This document shows positions 33,401 to 43,139 of a stretch of 64,000 bases of DNA, piece by piece. The stretch is from Lepidurus packardi (lineage: Eukaryota; Arthropoda; Branchiopoda; Notostraca; Triopsidae). The translations under genes and the position numbers were made by a program. The first letter of the stretch is position 1, and each line of letters begins with the position of its first letter. Location of the stretch: positions 6,949,001 through 7,013,000 of the forward strand of contig JAKZAN010000006.1 in assembly GCA_023053545.1 (NCBI GenBank). Direction: 5' to 3'. The notes beneath the pieces are model-generated. The model searched no databases and was not told the DNA's origin. It saw only the letters and a program-made list of their open reading frames with translations.

Positions 33401-36400
33401 GATCGTTTACCATGAATGTCTACCAAGGCTAGAGCTGCAGTGAGCATAGCTTGGCGCACCGTTTCTTGACGATCGCCCAATCCCTCGGGTACGAAGAAAC
33501 GCGCTAAGCGACTTACGCACTTTTCGTTTAGGAGCGGACACAAGTGACGCAAACCCAAAGCGATGCCAGCTCGCGGAGTCCATAGATCCACTGCTGGTTC
33601 GAGCACGCGACCAAAGGCGTCCAAAACAGGAGGCAAAATCTGATTCAAATAAAAAATAAGAAACGATTATAAATTATATCTTAGTTGACGATTTAGGTTA
33701 ATAAGAAAATTTACCTGTAACCTTTCTTGATACAACTCTAACATACGCTCCAGAGTTTCGCCCACTTGGTTGGTATGTAACTTTAACGCAGCAGCCAAGG
33801 CTTCTGCACCTGCTTGACGTAAAGGTTCTTGACTGTGAGTAACATCGTGGAGAAATAGTGAACACAAGTCTTCGTCTACACTTAATTCTGTTGCTTCAAA
33901 CACTTCCTCTGCTAATTTTCTGCCAGATTCAATGAAAATTTGTTAACTCGCGTTTAAATCTTAAAATTGTTAAGCGTTTACTTGATTTCTTCTACTGGAT
34001 CAAACTTGGCTACCCATAAACGTTGCACAAGCCGACGAGCCAGAGGTGATTTGGTGCTTGTGGGCAGGGCGGGCAGTAAACTGGACAAACCCTGACAAAA
34101 GAATCCAAATTAGCTGGTAATTTCACGAAAAAACCTTTTTGTATACTCTCAGAGCTGCATCCCTCACTGCCAAACCAGGGTTTTCTAGAGCATCAAGCAA
34201 GCAAGAAATCTCCTCAGGCGTGGCTTCGGCGCAACCTTCCATGCCTGACGCAGCACTGCAAATCTGGATGAGTGCATGACACGCTTGTTGTTGCACTCGA
34301 CCACTGCATTTGTCTAGAAATGCCACAAACAGTTTCATACAAAGCTTAAATGATCTGAGAGATACCTATGATCCAGATAATCAACCCGATCATGTCGAGC
34401 AGAGGCAACAAGCGAGGATGATTTAGATCCTGGGAGTCCTTTCCTCTCAAACCCGCATGACGTTCCAACAATACAACAACCTAACCAAAAAACGATTAAC
34501 AATACTCCCTTATTTCAATAATACAAGAAAGCAATACCTGACTTAAGGGAGCTTCTTGTTTATAACCGAGATGCTTGACTGCGTTCTTAATGAAAGGGAA
34601 GCAGTATGCCACAGTAGGTGCACTCAACCTATTTGGCTCAGAATCTTCTACTTCGTCGTCCGGCGCGGTAAGAGTTACTAGTAACTTCAGGACACGTTTA
34701 ACGGCGCTATCTAAAGACTCGACATCCCATGCTGGACTCAAATCACACTGAGGCTTCAGCAAACGTAACGTCACCCGAGCTACGGTCTCGCCTACAAATT
34801 ACGCAGTAAAATTTACGACTTTAGTAAAAATAAATAAATAATGGAATAAATGGAAAGAATATGCTAATACGAACCGAATATCTTCTGGTCGCAATCGAAG
34901 ACGCTGTGTCGCATTTCCAGGAATATGTTAGATACAAGTGGTGCACCTATCGGGCTTTGTAGAGCTGGCAGCAAAACGGGGAGCAACTTGGCGATATGGA
35001 ACGACACTACAGTCCCGGCAATCTTCATGGCGCTCGCTAGTAGAGAACACCCATGGTTCACGGAATCATACAGCTAAATTAAAAGAAAAAATTAAAAGTT
35101 TCTAACAAGATAAAAAGTCCTTATGGCAAATATACCCTCTTCAGCTTATCCCTAACTGCAGCCTCTTTTTCTAGCTGAGCACGGACAGCTTCTTTTTGTT
35201 TAAGAGTAAGTTCAGGCTCCTTCGATTTCCCTTCTCGCGTCTTTTTCTCCTCCAATTCCCTTCGCAGCTGTATTTCTTCAAGCTGTTCCTTATAAGAGTA
35301 CGCTTTCGACTCGCGTTTCATGTTTTTTGCAACTTCATCTTTAGCACTACAAGTAAAATTAAGTCAAACTAAATCAAAAAATTGGTAAAGGTTTGAAAAC
35401 CTTACTTTTCGATAACACTTTGGTCATAAAGCTCGCCAGCTGGAGTCATATAGACGAAATATTCATCTCGGGTAACTGTTTTCAATTCTGGCAATGTTAC
35501 GAACGCAATTGCATTGGCAACTACGTCTTCTACACCTTGAAGGGGGTTCAAATCCAATACCCCACACAACGCGCTGTCCATCCACTTGAAAACCGACGAA
35601 ACAGACACGCTATAGTCGTTTTAAATTGAAGAATATGATAATATTACTGGTGTAGGACTGTAGCCTTCAATGAACCTTTGTTTGAATTCCTCGTACGATT
35701 TCTCTACAACTTCCTCGGGTTCCAATTTCCAGCGGTTTAGGATGTTTTTCCACAAGTATGGACGAATCGTAACTAGACACAAATCGTTAAAAGAAGCTCA
35801 TTCTCAATGAACAGATAACCATTTACCTAATGCGGGATGGTAGGCTAATTGGAAAGACGAAATAGCAATTTTAGTAGCTTTTTCTTCACTCAAATTCGGA
35901 ATATGTGTAAGAACAGTCAGTGCATACACTAACGCATGTGCAGGAACGTCACTTAAAGCCGCGGGACCACTGCCTTCTTCTTTATCCTTGGCCACAGTCT
36001 AAGAGACATGCATTTTTAGTTTTTTTTTACTTTACGCAAGTGCTTTGAAGCTTACCTGGACCTTCGCTATTCCAATGAAAATAGTCAATTCACGTAACAT
36101 TCCAAAAGCATGGTTAACACCGCTAGAGCTGGCCAACATCTTCTTCACTACAGAAGCAAGCCTGGCTCGAAGTGTGTAACTGGGTCTTGTAAGTCCCAAA
36201 GCCAACGCACGGTATAAAGGAGCAGCATTGTTAGCTACCCGATTGCCGTGATCACAAAGCAGCTTCTCAGCGTATAACGTAACGTGATACCATGCTAAAA
36301 GGATTAACATTTATGAAAGAATCTGACATTAGTATGTTCCTTTATTTCCTTGCTAACTCACTTTCCTCGTGAGCAGCAGTCAAAAATTTATCATTGACAA

Positions 36401-38535
36401 AAAGTTGTTTCTCCATGTCGGCAAGAATGGGCCAAACCGGAGCGCATTGCGAGTCAGCTTTAGGCTCCGTACTTGCCAAAGTCAGTAGCAAAGTAGCAGC
36501 TGACAGTCCATCACATACAACAGGCACCTTCAAAATTAGAATAAATCTGATCAATATGGTATGGGAATCATGGATTTCAACAGTGTACTTGAGCTGGCTG
36601 AGCCGCAGCCTTTTCAACTGCTTTGACCAAAGCAGGTATAAAAAGCAGACCCTCTTCCCAGCGACCCGTGCTTTCTAAAGCGGCAGAAAGGCTTTGCCAA
36701 TACCCAACTCGAACTGCGCTAGTTGATGACTTTAACCCCGGACCTTTCTGCAATGATCCACACGTTTAGGTACAAGTGAGTTGTGTTTTTTTTGGTTTTA
36801 CTTGAAAACAATCCACCAGTTTAGGAGGCAGCTGACCGTTCAACTTGGCTGTCCATAAGGACAGTCCTTGTAGCGCTTGGACCAATGTAGCTTCATGGAC
36901 CTCCGTTTCTAGCGTTTTAGCAAAATGCTGTGCTGCACCGATGCTCAAATCATGTGCCGCTGTACCCAAAACTGCGTGTTTACTTAAGCTGCCAATAGCC
37001 TTTCAGAAAACTATGAGTCATCTATCCTACGATGCTGAATAAGTGCCGGATTTTACTTGCAAAACTGATATCTTGATTTCAGAGACAGTGATCTTGCCCT
37101 CCGATCCATTAAGGACAGCAAAGGCCATATCTAACAACGTTTTTACGGCAGAGGGTTCGGTGCATTGCGATGCTAACATACTCAATGCAAACATGGCTTC
37201 TTCTCGAGTGGTAACTTCCTTTGATGTCAACTGAGCTACAAAAATAAAAATGAAATATAAAATAAAACGAAAGAAAAGAAGAATTTTGAAATACTGGAAA
37301 TAAACTTTCAAAAAAAGGCTCCTTACTGGTTAGCGGTTTTCCTAGTTCTGTCGCGTATGCGCTCAAATCTACCGCGAAACCCTGCATTATTAGTCCCACA
37401 GCTTGCAAGATAATTTCTGGGCTACGAAGCATGGCTTTGCTCATTGCTGGCAATAAACTCCCTTTAATGTCTGCATGGCTAAGACGCTTAAGTAGTCCCT
37501 TCACTGCGTGCAAAAGATAGGAAGGAGGACGAGTCTTGGTTGTAATGCTCGTCTTTATGAGTCCATCCAATAAGAACGACTAGGAAAAACAATCCTTTCA
37601 GTTGTACGTTATGACAGTTTACTAAATTACCTTCAGCTTCTCTGTAATCTCAGCATTTTTTAGCTGAGCAGCGTATACCAGTACAGATACTCCAAGAACA
37701 AGAACAGATTGAGATGGCTCCATGCTGGTTAAAACAGAGGTATAGCAATTTTCAACTCCTGGAATCTTCTTCCACGCGCCGAACAGTCTATACAGAAACA
37801 CAGTGCATAAGTTAAAGCGTTATTAGAATTCAAAGAGCTGTACTTGTTGTGAGCTTTGTTGATAACTGCAGTAGATCGAGATTTTTCGATCCTGGCCAAA
37901 AATACGCCTTGAGCTTCTACAAGCTGTGTATAGCTTTCAGCCTTACACGCAGAAGCTTCCTGGAATCCTCTAACCAACAAGATGACCGACCAATTCAAGG
38001 CAGCCATAACATCCCGTGCACTAGTCGTCCTATTGCAAGAAAAAGGTTTTAGTGGTAAAAGACTTGGGAAATGGAACCTACGATGACTCTGAAGTTTCCC
38101 AAGATGAAGCCAAATCCATTAAAGCAAGCGAAAGATGCTTAATAGCTGCTTCCTTGTAACTGGAGCACAGAGTTTTGACAAACTCATCGACATAGTGCCT
38201 AGACTTGCTGTTGGTGAACCTGGGGATTGTTAATGCAAGTAAACGGCAAACTCCTCGAATAACAGGATCCGGGATAGTATCTAATATAATAAAGAAAAGG
38301 CTTAGATAGAAATACGTGGGAAATTAACTGCAAAACAAACCTTCTGTTGCATTTTCCTTGACAGAGAAAGTTTGGCAAAGCTCTTCAAACACACGTTTCC
38401 GTTCATTCAAACTCGCTGACTGCAGTCTCTGTGGCAAGTCCTTTAACCCTTTCAGAGCCTAGCCAAGAAAGAATAATTGTAACAATATTTTTGTATTATT
38501 GAAATTAATTTTAGTTGTACCGGCGTGTCCATCAT
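27456..38535 (-). CDS. GCN1: eIF-2-alpha kinase activator GCN1
   Basis: A giant HEAT-repeat protein that binds colliding or stalled ribosomes and, through its RWD-binding region, activates the kinase GCN2. Thirty-seven exons join in phase: 38535-38521, 38458-38341, 38280-38082, 38029-37844, 37787-37631, 37579-37327, 37235-37057, 36999-36802, 36747-36589, 36527-36362, 36294-36056, 35998-35827, 35772-35648, 35584-35406, 35346-35136, 35073-34875, 34791-34538, 34480-34366, 34313-34147, 34091-33982, 33919-33715, 33639-33211, 33157-32911, 32861-32625, 32536-32067, 31963-31768, 31683-31544, 31480-31220, 31142-30724, 30530-30407, 30345-29839, 29761-29648, 29568-29144, 28611-28254, 28183-28082, 27990-27772, 27584-27456. 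They give 2,660 aa (human 2,671). The start is ATG 38535 in a tiny first exon (MMDTP). Hallmarks include [51 protein letters not shown] and [14 protein letters not shown]-like. Confidence 0.95.
28254..29568 (-). other. GCN1: GCN1 GCN2-binding (RWD-binding) region
   Basis: The exons 29144-29568 and 28254-28611 cover about residues 2250-2510, aligning with the segment of human GCN1 (about 2260-2408) that binds the RWD domain of GCN2. Motifs are [40 protein letters not shown] and [11 protein letters not shown]. The 532-bp intron between the two exons has been enlarged by a transposable element (28651-29092). Confidence 0.75.
28651..29092. mobile_element. Inverted-repeat element in GCN1 intron
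   Basis: This roughly 440-bp element is related to the core of 19350-20502. It has ends CGTTCATTTTGAC and (inverted) GTGCAAAACGAACG, plus shared blocks CTTATAAGCGTTCGAGA, GGTCTCAAGTCAGGCAAGTC and CCATGGGTGGAGCAATT. It lacks the tandem arms and the nested MITE. It makes this GCN1 intron several times longer than its neighbours. No TSD or coding sequence was recognised. Confidence 0.7.
30545..30715. repeat. AT-rich low-complexity intron
   Basis: Degenerate repeats of the type AACATACAAATAAATAA and ATAACAATAACTAACA fill GCN1 intron 30531-30723. On the GCN1 sense strand this is T-rich. No other signal was seen. Confidence 0.6.
31768..33157 (-). other. GCN1: GCN1 eEF3-like HEAT core
   Basis: Four exons (about residues 1345-1730) encode the best conserved part of GCN1, related to the HEAT domain of fungal elongation factor 3. 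Visible blocks are [59 protein letters not shown] and [20 protein letters not shown]. The region contacts the ribosome in the known family structures. Intron 33158-33210 is only 53 bp and intron 32862-32910 only 49 bp. Confidence 0.85.
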
Positions 38536-38796
38536 GTAAAATCACCAAAACACGTTGGTTCCTTCACGTTAAATAGAAACGACGAACGGTAGTGCAATAC
38601 AAGATTCACACATTTTACTGTCGGTTAAAGTTCGCGGTTTATTATGACGTCACCAACAGCCATGAGTTTGCGATTGGAGGGATTGGAGAGTGAAGAGCGA
38701 TAGTGTCGGCACACACGGCAAGACTGCTTTTGTACCGGGGAGGGTTGTGACATTTCCACCGTAGTTTTTTCGGGATTTTTTTATTTGCACCCTGCC
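38536..38796. promoter_or_regulatory. Bidirectional GCN1 / PITP promoter
   Basis: Only 261 bp separate the GCN1 start codon (38535, minus) from the PITP start codon (38797, plus), so the two divergent genes must share regulatory DNA. A perfect palindromic CRE/ATF site, TGACGTCA, lies at 38645-38652 near the middle. No TATA box is obvious on either side. The start codons are well supported, but transcription start sites are not known. Confidence 0.7.
38645..38652. promoter_or_regulatory. CRE/ATF palindrome TGACGTCA
   Basis: An exact 8-bp CRE sits about 110 bp from the GCN1 start codon and 145 bp from the PITP start codon. CREB/ATF-family bZIP factors bind this sequence. Use in vivo is inferred. 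Confidence 0.55.
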
Positions 38797-40339
38797 ATGC
38801 TTATTAAAGAATTGTAAGTAAAGTTTATCGTTTGTGCTAGTATTGAAGAGTAAACGAAGCCAGTTAGGCCTATCTTTCGTCATGAGTTTTATACCCGCAT
38901 CTAGGGTATAAGTATGGGCTCTGTTGAGTCAAAACTCGGGGGAATGTAGCCTTTTCTTTATTACTGTAAATTGCTTAATTATGACGTTAATTTATATAGC
39001 TTGTACTCTGAATACTAAAACTCTAATTTTGTATCTTCCAGCCGTGTTGTCTTGCCCTTGACTGTAGAAGAAGTAAGTTAACCGTGTCACACACCTGCCT
39101 CGTGTGATCTTTTTAGATTGGATAAACAATAAACATGCTCCTGTTTTAGTACCAAGTGGCACAACTCTTCGCCGTTGCAGAAGAGTCGAAAAATAACACC
39201 GGCGGAGGGGAAGGTATTGAAGTCTTGAAGAATGAGCCCTTCGATGGAGTTCCGTTGCTGGGTGGCAAATATACCAAAGGGCAGTACACCTACAAAATTT
39301 ACCATTTAGCTAGCAAAGTCCCCGCATTTATCCGTTTGCTAGCTCCCAAAGGATCTCTGGAAATCCACGAGGAGGCTTGGAACGCGTATCCTTATTGTAA
39401 AACAGTTATTTCCGTATGTCTCACCCACATGTATAATTAAGTCGACAGCTCTAATTAATGTTTCTTATTGTAAACCGCAGAATCCTGGTTACATGAAGGA
39501 AAACTTCTATATCGTCATTGAAACCATGCATTGCCCCGGAAATGGCACGTTGGAAAACGTAAGTTTTTAGATTGTTTTAGGACCTCAGGCTAGTTAAAGA
39601 ATGAATTGCTTGATATTCCCGTGAAGCGTATTCGATCTCGCCCTGACAGGCATCTCTTTTCTTATCTCGTCATCGCGTCTGGTTGTCGAGTCGTTATCGC
39701 ATTCTCCTTGCTTAACGACTTTCCGTGCCATGCGATTAGAATAAAGCCTTTTTGGAATTGTCGGTTTCTTCCATTTTTCCAGGTTCATGAGCTGTCCCAG
39801 GAAAAGCTGAAAATTCGCGACGTAGTTATGATTGATATTGCCAATGATCCAGTGCAAACTGTCGATTATCGAGCGGAAGAGGATCCCAGCAAATTTAAAT
39901 CCCAAAAAACGGGCAGAGGACCGTTGGTGGGTCAATGGATGAACCAAGTTCAACCGGCTATGACTTGTTATAAGCTAGTTACCATCGAATTCAAATGGTT
40001 TGGGCTCCAGACCAGAGTGGAGAGCTTTATTCAAAAGGCGGAAAGGAGACTTTTTACCAAATTCCATAGGTAAATGGTATTTTCCTCCAGACTTTTCCTC
40101 GTTCTGTTCCAGCTTTTCGATGCTGATATCTCGTGACTTTCTTAGGCAAGTGTTCTGCTGGATGGATCGATGGCATGGAATGACCATGGATGATATTCGA
40201 GCTTTGGAAGACAAAACCAAAGAAGAGCTAGACCAAGTACGTTTTCCGATATATTGAACAGTATTTATTATCTCCTTATCTTTTATTCCAGCAACGTAAT
40301 AAGGGTGAAGTGCGAGGCATGAAAGCAGAGTCGGAGTAA
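38797..40339 (+). CDS. PITPNA/PITPNB: Class I phosphatidylinositol transfer protein
   Basis: A soluble lipid-transfer protein that exchanges phosphatidylinositol for phosphatidylcholine between membranes. It supports phosphoinositide signalling and Golgi traffic. Seven exons: 38797-38813, 39042-39072, 39150-39413, 39481-39558, 39783-40069, 40146-40236, 40292-40339. They give 271 aa (human PITPNA 270). The protein starts [20 protein letters not shown]. Conserved motifs are [10 protein letters not shown] (the Thr of the inositol-binding site), [29 protein letters not shown] and FCWMDRW. The membrane-docking Trp pair (FKWWG in vertebrates) reads FKWFG. The first two exons are tiny but splice in phase with GTAAGT donors. 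It is divergent from GCN1 and upstream of ACADS on the same strand. Confidence 0.95.
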
Positions 40340-41321
40340 ATATCACACAGCGTTAGGTGTCGTATTTTTCGAATTTTTTGTCATCTGGGATTTGGAAGAA
40401 AAACAAAAGGTCCTTTTGCTTAGTGACGCACTCGATCCGCCTCATAAATTGTGCATAGCCCAGGAATTGCAAATGCTGTCGAGTCCTAATATTCTGAACG
40501 TTACGTTACCTCGTCTGCAAGTTTACAGGAGCAATTTGCTTAGCTTGGCGTCTAAGATGAGGAACTGTAATCATTGGGTGATTTGTGTTTTTAATTGTGT
40601 TCTTTCCCTCCTGGTGACTCATGTGATGGTTAGTTGTGGGAAAGTTGTCGCGTTTCCAGTTTCGGATGCGCGGTCCGGATTAGGAAACAATTAATATGGT
40701 TTGTGTTAGTATTAGTTAATTTCGATATACTGAAGAATTTACACGTCAACGTTATTTCAACAGCAAACAAGTGAAGCAGAACTAAACTGGACCCACTCCC
40801 CGATTTGTGGCATAGCCTAGCAAAACAAAAAAAATAACTAATAGGATACCAAACAAGTATCACCATTTTGGCATTGTTCCCTTTTTCGTCTTTATATTTT
40901 GCGCTGGTCACATTCCGCAAACACTTTGTGTTATTTCTGTAGCCTGTTTGCTCTCTGTGCCGTTGTTTTTCCTTCTCTTTCTTTAAAACCATTCTTTATT
41001 TTTTTTGGCTCAAATGAAAACTGTTCAAAACCGTGTCAACACGTGTTAGCAGCGTGGTATCAGGCCCTGGTGGATTTTTGTGTTGGGTGTGTAACAGAAT
41101 GAATCATTAGTACCTTGGTGCAAAACAATCTGAATACTTTATTAATTAAATCACACCTTAAAGGTACCAAACTGTAAAGTGCGGTAATTGTTTAAAACAA
41201 GCGCGCCATAATAAGGCTAAATTTAACGGTGTTGCCATCTGTGCCATCTCGTGTAAAACAATTGCAACAGCGGAAGAGGAAGTCGGAAACGGACAAAATA
41301 ATAAAAGACAATTCCGTAATT
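40340..41321. other. PITP 3' UTR and ACADS upstream region
   Basis: No further gene was seen in this 982-bp gap. It should hold the 3' UTR of PITP and the promoter of ACADS. An AATAAA occurs near 41299, close to the ACADS start, but no signal close to the PITP stop was convincing. Confidence 0.5.
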
Positions 41322-43139
41322 ATGAGATCCGTGACAGCAATCGCAAGTATGTGAAAGATTGCATATGAAAGGTTATATTGATTATATTAATACTTAGGAA
41401 ACTGGAAGCCTTCGCGGTCTACCTGTTTGAGTTATACGGGAAGGAGTTTAGATTCGCAATCGAATCACACTCTTCCAGTTTATAATAAAAATGTAGCGAA
41501 TATACGCTGCATTTCTGAGCTGGTTTCCCTACCAGAAACGCATGATATGCTACGCAAAACTTGCCGAGATTTTGCAGAAGGAGAGTTGAAACCAATAGCG
41601 GCCAAAATAGACAAGGAACATTTGTTTCCCAAGGACCAGGTTTGACTACCCTATATAAGCATATCGTTCGAATCAACCATCTAAATGTGTTTTTTTACTC
41701 CAGGTGAAGAAAATGGGAGAAATGGGCCTTTTGGCTATTGAAGTGCCAGAATCTTTGGGTGGCGCAGGGTTAGATTACCTAGCTTATGCCATTGCCATGG
41801 AAGAAATCTCACGGTATAAATAATACTGTCTACAGTTTATTCTCTATAATACGTATTATTTACAGTGGTTGCGCCTCTAGCGGAGTGATTATGAGCGTCA
41901 ACAACTCTTTGTACTTGGGACCTATTTTAAAGTTCGGTAATGAAAAACAGCACGAGAAGTTCATCCTTCCTTTTACTTCGGGAGATCGTGTGGGATGTTT
42001 CGCACTCAGCGAACCAGGTAGCGCAAACATAGCTGGTAAAGTTACGCCTTTTCCAAAATCTTGAAGTGCTCTTCACCAGGTAATGGAAGTGACGCGGGCG
42101 CTGCGTCGACGACTGCCCAAGCAAAGGACGGTTCCTGGCGATTAAATGGAACCAAAGCTTGGATCACGAACGGGTACGAGGCCGAAGCTTCTGTGGTCAT
42201 TGCGACAACTGATAAAAGCAAAAAACATAAAGGAATCTCCGCATTCTTGGTACCGAAACCTACAGCAGGTATGTGGACGTCCAATCCAAGTTTCCCGAAC
42301 AAGCTGAACAATACCATTTGGTCAATCGCAGGTCTGTCGCTGGGCAAAAAAGAAGACAAACTTGGAATCCGCGGATCGTCGACATGCAACCTCATCATGG
42401 AAGATTGTGATATTCCCGAAGGCAATTTATTGGGTAGTTCTGGCCAGGGTTTCAAAATTGCCATGGCTACTTTAGGTACGCAAAAATTGCATCAACAACA
42501 TTGCATTGCTTTGCATTGCACATTGCATGAAAACATTGCCTTAGCACTGCCTTAGCGATCTAAACTTGGTTTTATTATAGATGCTGGGAGAATTGGTATT
42601 GCTGCGCAAGCTTTAGGTATTGCCCAAGCTGCGCTTGATTGTGCCGTAGATTACGCCAGTAAACGTAATGCGTTTGGGTCGCCTATTGCCAAACTTCAGT
42701 CAATTCAGGTAAAATTACAGCTTTCATCGTCCTTGTGTTTTTCTCTAAATAAATGTAATTTAGATTAAAATTGCTGACATGGCTCTTCGTGTGGAGTCCG
42801 CACGCTTGCTTACTTGGCGCGCAGCTGCCTTGAAAGATGCCGGAAAACCATATACGAAAGTAAGTGATCGCTTTTGGCGCCATTTCCTCTTACTTTATGA
42901 AAAACAAGCAGCTAAAAAACCAAGATTAGGAAGCAGCCATGGCCAAGTTAGCGGCTTCAGAAACGGCAACATTTGCTTCGCATCAGAGCATTCAAATCCT
43001 GGGTGGAATGGGATACGTGAGTGATATGCCAGCAGAGCGACATTATCGAGATGCCCGTATTACGGAAATCTACGAAGGAACTTCCGAAATCCAGAGATTG
43101 GTTATTGCAGGGAATGTATTGAAAGAGTATGCTGCTTAG
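41322..43139 (+). CDS. ACADS: Short-chain acyl-CoA dehydrogenase, mitochondrial
   Basis: An FAD enzyme of mitochondrial beta-oxidation that converts butyryl-CoA to crotonyl-CoA and passes electrons to ETF. Nine exons: 41322-41346, 41398-41639, 41704-41813, 41866-42017, 42080-42268, 42332-42475, 42581-42708, 42764-42859, 42930-43139. They give 431 aa (human 412). The N-terminus ([20 protein letters not shown]) is Arg/Ser-rich without acids and fits a mitochondrial presequence. Motifs are [41 protein letters not shown] and the catalytic-base segment [16 protein letters not shown] (Glu about residue 411). QILGGMGY is also present. Introns are 50-105 bp. All key residues look intact. Confidence 0.96.

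Noticed and set aside
34314-34365. A 21-bp intron ending before LCMKLFVAF in GCN1
   Set aside because: Too short for splicing. The acceptor TTTCTAG next to 34313 gives a 52-bp intron and restores [10 protein letters not shown] in frame.
35585-35647. Alternative GCN1 acceptor at 35610 (CTATAG)
   Set aside because: It would leave a 38-bp intron and break the reading phase. The acceptor TTTTCAAG at 35585-35586 gives 63 bp and the correct phase.
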